A DNA stretch of 64,000 bases from DASRIA01 sp963724065 (GTDB lineage Bacteria; Actinomycetota; Thermoleophilia; Solirubrobacterales; JBBDJG01), in the NCBI GenBank assembly GCA_963724065.1, contig CAVRTB010000005.1:186001-250000 (forward strand), written 5' to 3'. A program made the position numbers and the translations under genes. Below are positions 59,895 through 64,000 of the stretch, piece by piece; within the stretch, counting starts at the first letter, position 1, and every line of letters starts with the position of its first letter. The notes below the pieces were generated by a model that saw only the letters and a program-made list of their open reading frames with translations, had not been told where the DNA came from and ran no database searches.

Positions 59895-61099
59895 TGGAGG
59901 CGCGCTCCGCGGCTCGCGGGGACGACGCGGGCGCGCGGCGGCTCCCGGCCTGGTTGCTCGGGCTGATACCGCTGCTGCTGATTCTTACCGCGGTCGCGAC
60001 GTTCGCGCTGCTCGACGGCCCCGGCCTCGGCGACCGCAAGGGCCCGCCGATCGAGGAGCTCGCCGTCGAGCGCACGACGCTCGAGCCGGGCCGCATCGAG
60101 CTGAGCGTGCGCAACGACGGGCCCGACGAAGTGACGATCAGCCAGGTGATCGTGAACGACGGGTTCACCGACTTCACGGCCTCCAAGCAGTCGCTCGGCC
60201 GGCTCGAGACCGCGGACGTCGCCGTACGCTACCCCTGGGTCGAGGGCGGCGCGTACAGCGTGGCGCTCGTGACCTCGACCGGCGCGACGATCACGCACGA
60301 GATACCGGTGGCGGTGCAGAGTCCCGAGTCCGACCTCGGCTTCTACGGTCTGATGGCCCTGCTCGGCTTCTACGTCGGCGTGCTGCCGGTGACGCTCGGG
60401 ATGCTGTGGCTGCCCTTCGTGCGGCGCATCGACCCACGCTGGCTGCGCGTGCTGATGGCGCTGACCATCGGGCTGCTGGGCTTCCTCGCGATCGACGCGA
60501 CGATCGAGGGGCTCGACGTCGCCGCCCAGGGCTCGCAGGCGCTCGGCGGAACGGCGCTCGTATTCGTCGGGGCGATCGTGTCCTATCTGTTGCTGAGCGC
60601 CGTGGAGGCGTATATGCAGGACCGGCGCGGCAAGGCGCGCGCGGGGCCGGGGGGCGGGCAGGTCGCGCTGCTCGTCGCGATCGCGATCGGGCTGCACAAC
60701 CTCGGTGAGGGCCTCGCAATCGGCTCCGCGTATGCGGTCGGCGCGCTCGCCCTCGGCGCGTTCCTCGTGATCGGCTTTGCGCTGCACAACACGACCGAGG
60801 GGCTCGCGATCGTGGCGCCCGTCGCCTCGAGCCCGCCGACGCTGCGCCGGCTCGCGCTGCTCGGCATGATCGCGGGCTCGCCCGCGATCCTGGGTGCGTG
60901 GCTCGGCGCGTCGGCGTACAACTCGAGCGTCGCCGCGCTGCTGCTCGGCGCGGGCGCGGGCGCGATCGTGCAGGTGATCCAGCAGCTCGTGCCGTCGATC
61001 CGCGACCGCGCGCAACGCACGCTCTACCCGGCAAGCGTCGGCGGCATCCTCGCGGGCTTCGCGATTCTCTACGCGACGAGCCTGCTGGTGAGCGTCTGA
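59894..61099 (+). CDS. ZIP-family metal transporter with extra N-terminal extracytoplasmic domain
   Basis: 401 aa, about 150 longer than a plain ZIP. One N-terminal helix ('WLLGLIPLLLILTAVATFAL', ~19-40) is followed by a ~105-residue beta-rich Ig/CARDB-like domain (~52-155: 'PGRIELSVRNDGPDEVTISQ'), then about seven to eight helices with the ZIP metal motifs 'HNLGEGLAIGSAYAVGALAL' and 'ALHNTTEGLAIVAPVASS'. Substrate likely Fe(II), Mn(II) or Zn(II). The extra domain would sit outside next to the exported oxidase. Direction of transport not visible. Confidence 0.88.
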   Translation: MEARSAARGDDAGARRLPAWLLGLIPLLLILTAVATFALLDGPGLGDRKGPPIEELAVERTTLEPGRIELSVRNDGPDEVTISQVIVNDGFTDFTASKQSLGRLETADVAVRYPWVEGGAYSVALVTSTGATITHEIPVAVQSPESDLGFYGLMALLGFYVGVLPVTLGMLWLPFVRRIDPRWLRVLMALTIGLLGFLAIDATIEGLDVAAQGSQALGGTALVFVGAIVSYLLLSAVEAYMQDRRGKARAGPGGGQVALLVAIAIGLHNLGEGLAIGSAYAVGALALGAFLVIGFALHNTTEGLAIVAPVASSPPTLRRLALLGMIAGSPAILGAWLGASAYNSSVAALLLGAGAGAIVQVIQQLVPSIRDRAQRTLYPASVGGILAGFAILYATSLLVSV

Positions 61100-61103
61100 G
61101 CGC

Positions 61104-61790
61104 ATGGCCGCCACTCGGACGAACAGCTCGCGGCCGTCGGAGGCGATCGAGAACTACGCGAAGGCGATCTACGCGCTCGAGGAGCGCGGCGACGGGCCGG
61201 TCACGACCAACTCGCTCGCGGAGCGCATGCAGGTGACCCCCGCCTCGGCGTCGAGCATGGTCAAGAAGCTCGACGAGCTGGGCCTCGTCACGCACGTCCC
61301 ATACAAGGGGGTGAAGCTGACCGGCGGCGGCCGGCGCGTGGCGCTCGAGGTCCTGCGCCATCACCGGCTGCTGGAGCTGTACCTCGCCGAGTCGCTCGGA
61401 GTCCCGTGGGACCGCGTGCACGACGAGGCGGAGGTGCTCGAGCACGTCCTCTCGGAAGAGCTCGAGGAGCTGATCGCGGCCAAGCTCGGCCACCCGACGC
61501 GCGATCCACACGGCGACCCGATCCCGACCGCCGACTTGGAGATCGAGGAGCGCGAGACCGAGTGCCTTGCGGAGCTCCAGCCCGGTGCGCAGGGCGTCTT
61601 CGTCCGTGTCTCGGACTCCGATCCGAACATGCTGCGCTACCTTGCCGAGCTGGGCATCACACCGGGCGAGCGCTTCGAGATCGTGGGGCGCCAGCCGTTC
61701 GGTGGGCCGTTGTTCGCGCGCTTCGACGGGCAGGTGCAGGCGCTCGGCGGCGACCTCGCGGCCGCAATGCGCGTCGAGGTCGACAGGTAG
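61104..61790 (+). CDS. DtxR/MntR-family metal-dependent regulator
   Basis: 228 aa. N-terminal winged helix ('SEAIENYAKAIYALEERGDG', 'TPASASSMVKKLDELGLV'), dimerisation/metal domain with 'HHRLLELYLAESLGVPWDRV' then 'HDEAEVLEHVLSEELEELI' (the His/Glu ligands of site 1), and a C-terminal SH3-like FeoA domain ('ITPGERFEIVGRQPFGGPLF'). All three domains of a DtxR-type repressor are present. It starts four bases after the ZIP gene, and the operator-like site before the oxidase fits autoregulation by Fe or Mn. Confidence 0.94.
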   Translation: MAATRTNSSRPSEAIENYAKAIYALEERGDGPVTTNSLAERMQVTPASASSMVKKLDELGLVTHVPYKGVKLTGGGRRVALEVLRHHRLLELYLAESLGVPWDRVHDEAEVLEHVLSEELEELIAAKLGHPTRDPHGDPIPTADLEIEERETECLAELQPGAQGVFVRVSDSDPNMLRYLAELGITPGERFEIVGRQPFGGPLFARFDGQVQALGGDLAAAMRVEVDR

Positions 61791-61798
61791 TACGAGAT

Positions 61799-62554
61799 CT
61801 AGGTGCTGCGGGTGAGGCCGCCGTCGACCATCAGGTGCACGCCGTTCACGTAGGAGGCGCGCTCCGAGCAAAGGAAGGCGACCACCTCGGCGAACTCCTC
61901 GGGCGTCCCGAGCCGGCCGACCGGGATGTCGGGCTGCGGCGCCTCGCGCAACTCCTCGAGCGACGTGTTCACCATGCTCGCGATGCGGTCGGTGGCGATC
62001 CGGCCGGGGGCGACGGAGTTGAGCAGGATCCCGTCCCGCGCAAGCTCGCGCGAGAGCGTCTTGAACGCGCCGACGGTCGCCAGCCGATGGCTGTTGGAGA
62101 GCATCAGGCCGGGGATCGGCTCACCGGCTGCGGTCGACGTCACGTTCACGACGCGACCCCAACCCTGCCCGCGCATCGCGGGCACGACGGCATCCACGAG
62201 GGCCAGCGGGGCCAGCACGAGGCTGCGATATGCAGCTTCCCACTGCTCGCGCGAGAACGACAGAGGCTCGCCGAGCGGAGGGCCGCCCGTGTTGGTCACG
62301 AGGATCTCCACCGGGCCGAGGCGCTCGCGCACGTCGTCCACGAGCGCGGGCAGCTGATCGATCGCCTCGGTGTCCGCCGCGATCCCGATCGCGTTGCCGC
62401 CGACCTCGGCGGCTGCGCGCTCGATGCGCTCCTGCGAGCGGCTCGACAACGCGACCTTGGCCCCCTCGCGCGCGAGCGCCGCCGCAACGGCGCGCCCGAT
62501 CCCCTTGCTCGCGCCCATCACGAGCGCGACCCGGCCCTCGATGCCCAGGTTCAA
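61799..62554 (-). CDS. Short-chain dehydrogenase/reductase without the YxxxK motif
   Basis: 251 aa from TTG overlapping the cupin stop (TTGA). NAD(P) motif 'ALVMGASKGIGRAVAAALAR' and 'VTNTGGPPLGEP' are normal, and 'VNVTSTAAGEPIPGLML' gives the catalytic-Ser region, but the position of Tyr-x-x-x-Lys reads 'LSNSHRLATVGAFKTLSREL' with no Tyr. C-terminal 'NSVAPGRIATDRI' and 'YVNGVHLMVDGGL' are standard. It belongs to the divergent SDR subgroup whose mechanism is unclear; it may reduce a different substrate type or bind cofactor only. Confidence 0.9.
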   Translation of the reverse strand: MNLGIEGRVALVMGASKGIGRAVAAALAREGAKVALSSRSQERIERAAAEVGGNAIGIAADTEAIDQLPALVDDVRERLGPVEILVTNTGGPPLGEPLSFSREQWEAAYRSLVLAPLALVDAVVPAMRGQGWGRVVNVTSTAAGEPIPGLMLSNSHRLATVGAFKTLSRELARDGILLNSVAPGRIATDRIASMVNTSLEELREAPQPDIPVGRLGTPEEFAEVVAFLCSERASYVNGVHLMVDGGLTRST

Positions 62555-62934
62555 GAGCCGGCGGGCTTGGGCTTGGTGAAGTCCTGGACTTCGTAGGCCT
62601 TGCCGGGCACCGCGCCGAGCGCGAGGAGTCGCGCCGGCTGCGCGCCCGTGCCGAGCTTGCGCTTCTCGCCGGGACCGACGCGCGCCCATACGCCGGGGGT
62701 CAGCTCGTGGTCCTCTCCGCCGGCCGTCAGCGTGGCGGCGCCCTCGAGGACGGTGTAGACCTCCTCCTGGCCGTCATGCGAGTGGTCGTGCTCCGGGTAC
62801 CTGTCGGCGCCCGGCGGCATGTCGAAGACCTGGATGCCGAAGGACTCGACCCCGAGCCCGTGCCGCACGAGGCGCATCGCGCCCCCGAACGCGGTGTCGA
62901 AGTCCTCGAGGCGCTTCACGGTGACGTCTGCCAT
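62551..62934 (-). CDS. Cupin-domain protein
   Basis: 127 aa double-stranded beta-helix. Cupin motif 1 is 'HDHSHDGQEEVYTVLEGAAT' (His-His-Glu) and motif 2 'GVWARVGPGEKRKLGTGAQP', where the usual His is absent. Metal-dependent dioxygenase, isomerase or sensor functions are all possible. Co-directional and overlapping with the SDR gene. TAGGGT ends eight bases before the ATG. Confidence 0.88.
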   Translation of the reverse strand: MADVTVKRLEDFDTAFGGAMRLVRHGLGVESFGIQVFDMPPGADRYPEHDHSHDGQEEVYTVLEGAATLTAGGEDHELTPGVWARVGPGEKRKLGTGAQPARLLALGAVPGKAYEVQDFTKPKPAGS

Positions 62935-62942
62935 ACCGCCGT

Positions 62943-62948
62943 ACCCTA
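62943..62948 (-). promoter_or_regulatory. Candidate -10 element for the cupin-SDR operon
   Basis: TAGGGT on the minus strand ends eight bases before the ATG at 62934; no Shine-Dalgarno visible. Confidence 0.35.
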
Positions 62949-62977
62949 CCGCGGCAGGGCGAGCGAGGACCTGCCTC

Positions 62978-62983
62978 TACAAT
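62978..62983 (+). promoter_or_regulatory. -10 element of tRNA-Asp
   Basis: TACAAT ends ten bases before the tRNA, matching the tRNA-Glu promoter. Confidence 0.55.
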
Positions 62984-62993
62984 GCCGTCTCTC

Positions 62994-63067
<74 letters not shown>

Positions 63068-63088
63068 CCTCACTTCTCGCCGACTCGC

Positions 63089-63094
63089 TATCTT
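63089..63094 (+). promoter_or_regulatory. Candidate -10 element for the pterin dehydratase gene
   Basis: TATCTT ends six bases before the ATG at 63101; no Shine-Dalgarno visible. Confidence 0.4.
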
Positions 63095-63100
63095 GGCGCC

Positions 63101-63442
63101 ATGAGCGAACTCGCCTCGGAGCACTGCCAGGCCTGCGAGAAGGGCACTCCGCCGATCTCCGTCGAGGAGGCCGCCGGCCTCGGTGCGCAGGTGCCCGGCT
63201 GGCAGCGCGATGCCAACCGCACCCTGCGCCGTGAGTTCACCTTTCCCAACTTCCGCGATGCGTTCGGCTTCGTCGCGCGCGCGGCGCTCGTCGCCGAGGC
63301 GGAGGGCCATCACCCCGACATCGAGCTGGGCTGGGGCCGCGCCGCGTTTGCGCTCACGACGCATGCGGCGTCCGGGCTCACGCGCAGCGACTTCGTGATG
63401 GCGGCGAAGATCGACCGGCTCGCGAGCGAGGCGCCGGCGTGA
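63101..63442 (+). CDS. Pterin-4a-carbinolamine dehydratase (PCD/PhhB family)
   Basis: 113 aa, family length. The active-site signature E-G-H-H-P-D is seen in 'AEAEGHHPDIELGWGRAAF', with 'LTTHAASGLTRSDFVMAAK' C-terminally. It dehydrates 4a-hydroxytetrahydrobiopterin and recycles pterin cofactors, or takes part in Moco/folate-type chemistry. No phenylalanine hydroxylase gene is near. GTGA overlap with the next gene. Confidence 0.93.
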   Translation: MSELASEHCQACEKGTPPISVEEAAGLGAQVPGWQRDANRTLRREFTFPNFRDAFGFVARAALVAEAEGHHPDIELGWGRAAFALTTHAASGLTRSDFVMAAKIDRLASEAPA

Positions 63443-63741
63443 GCCTCGAGGCCGAGATGCTCGCCCACATCAAGGCCGGGATCGAGCACCACAACGCGAG
63501 CTGCCCGATGCCCGCGCGCGCGATCCTGCTGAACGCCGGCAACTTCGAGCTGTTCGGCTGGGACGAGATATTCGGGCTGCCGGTCGAGCCGCGCGACGAC
63601 ATTCCGCCGAAGCGCTTCCGCGTCGATTGCCCCGGTTCCGCGTACGGGATCGAGGAGGAGGTCGCAGAGGCCGTCGGCGAGCCTCTCGGCGAGCCGATCC
63701 CGGTGATGCCGGGACGGCCCGACGAAGAGCGCACCTTCTAG
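63439..63741 (+). CDS. Protein of unknown function, 100 aa
   Basis: Starts at GTG overlapping the dehydratase stop, so translation is coupled. 'ARAILLNAGNFELFGWDEIF' and 'RFRVDCPGSAYGIEEEVAEA' suggest a small mixed alpha/beta fold with an acidic C-terminal half. Not recognised. Its stop overlaps the convergent MBL gene stop. Confidence 0.7.
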   Translation: MSLEAEMLAHIKAGIEHHNASCPMPARAILLNAGNFELFGWDEIFGLPVEPRDDIPPKRFRVDCPGSAYGIEEEVAEAVGEPLGEPIPVMPGRPDEERTF

Positions 63742-64000
63742 CGCATTCGTTCGACGCCGTCAGGCAACAGTCCATCGCCCTCGAGCTTCTCGAGGTGCGC
63801 CTCGAGGGTCAGCGCGGCGGGCAGGCGCAGCGCCGCGGGAGCGTCATCCCACACGTCGTCGAGCAACTCGTCGCGCGTGCGCAGCCCGCGCGCGAGGGCG
63901 TCGAGGAGGTTGCGCTCGCGGTCGCGGCGATGGGAGAGGTACTCGTCGAGCTTGGCCGCGGCGTCCCACACGACGGGCCCGTGTCCCGGGCACAGCGTGA
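63738..64000 (-). CDS. Metallo-beta-lactamase fold hydrolase (LACTB2-like), N-terminus beyond window
   Basis: Only the C-terminal 87 codons are visible and the frame runs off base 64000. The segment 'LCPGHGPVVWDAAAKLDEYL' is the last metal-ligand His loop of the MBL fold, followed by the winged-helix C-terminus ('RERNLLDALARGLRTRDELL', 'ALTLEAHLEKLEGDGLLP') typical of LACTB2-type nucleases/hydrolases. The first ~180 residues, including HxHxDH, lie outside. Confidence 0.85.
   Translation of the reverse strand, partial: TLCPGHGPVVWDAAAKLDEYLSHRRDRERNLLDALARGLRTRDELLDDVWDDAPAALRLPAALTLEAHLEKLEGDGLLPDGVERMR

Overview
The window is about 70% GC, with genes packed tightly and many starts at GTG or TTG overlapping the preceding stop. 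It looks like a chromosomal segment of a high-GC actinobacterium, most likely class Thermoleophilia (Solirubrobacter-like). The pointers are an HspR-type dnaK cluster, inositol-phosphate synthase beside a CDP-alcohol phosphotransferase, an F420/flavin luciferase-like oxidoreductase, DUF2332 and DUF6458 proteins, an alpha/beta-type pyruvate dehydrogenase, and a PKD surface protein with a cysteine-containing C-terminal domain of a kind I associate with that class. The taxonomic call is inference; no rRNA is present.

Layout. 1-7 kb (minus): a truncated membrane GGDEF protein, then pyruvate dehydrogenase E2, E1 beta and E1 alpha, a kappa-GST-fold isomerase-like protein and E3. 7-9.2 kb (minus): sulfotransferase, methyltransferase and four-helix membrane protein, a possible transferred or accessory patch. 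9.2-13 kb (minus): thiE-thiG-thiS-thiO behind a TPP riboswitch, then argF. 13-24 kb: mixed single genes (EEP nuclease, phasin-like protein, M3 peptidase, RNA methyltransferase, LLM oxidoreductase, DUF2332, a UDG-like protein without its catalytic motif, a GT4-PHP fusion, a KhtT/KefB-type antiporter pair). 24-28.5 kb (minus): inositol lipid cluster (PAP2 protein, phosphatidylinositol-phosphate synthase, inositol-3-phosphate synthase) and a large membrane protein. 28.5-30.4 kb: sugar kinase, endonuclease III-like, DUF167. 30.5-37 kb: dnaK-grpE-dnaJ-hspR-clpB. 37-49.4 kb: small orphan genes, then purD-purE-purB-purC-purS-purQ-purL-purF-purN-purH and tRNA-Lys. 49.5-58.5 kb: TetR/SnoaL pair, an 11-repeat PKD surface protein with a coiled-coil membrane partner, a membrane-anchored beta-propeller plus lipoprotein, tRNA-Glu and a membrane SpoIIE phosphatase. 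58.8-61.8 kb: a Tat-exported multicopper oxidase, a ZIP transporter carrying an extra extracytoplasmic domain, and a DtxR-family regulator, behind a near-palindromic operator-like site. 61.8-64 kb: SDR, cupin, tRNA-Asp, pterin dehydratase, an orphan gene and a truncated MBL-fold hydrolase.

How the genes work together. Most of the window is core metabolism: pyruvate to acetyl-CoA, thiamine (the PDH cofactor, TPP-controlled), IMP synthesis almost complete except purM and purK, protein quality control under HspR, and inositol phospholipid headgroup synthesis. The parts most worth following are the oxidase-transporter-regulator metal module, a 160-bp palindromic intergenic element with a half copy 4 kb away, a series of TANNNT boxes placed 6-8 bases before start codons (candidate leaderless promoters), and several enzymes that keep their fold but have lost signature catalytic residues (UDG-like, SDR, PurE variant).
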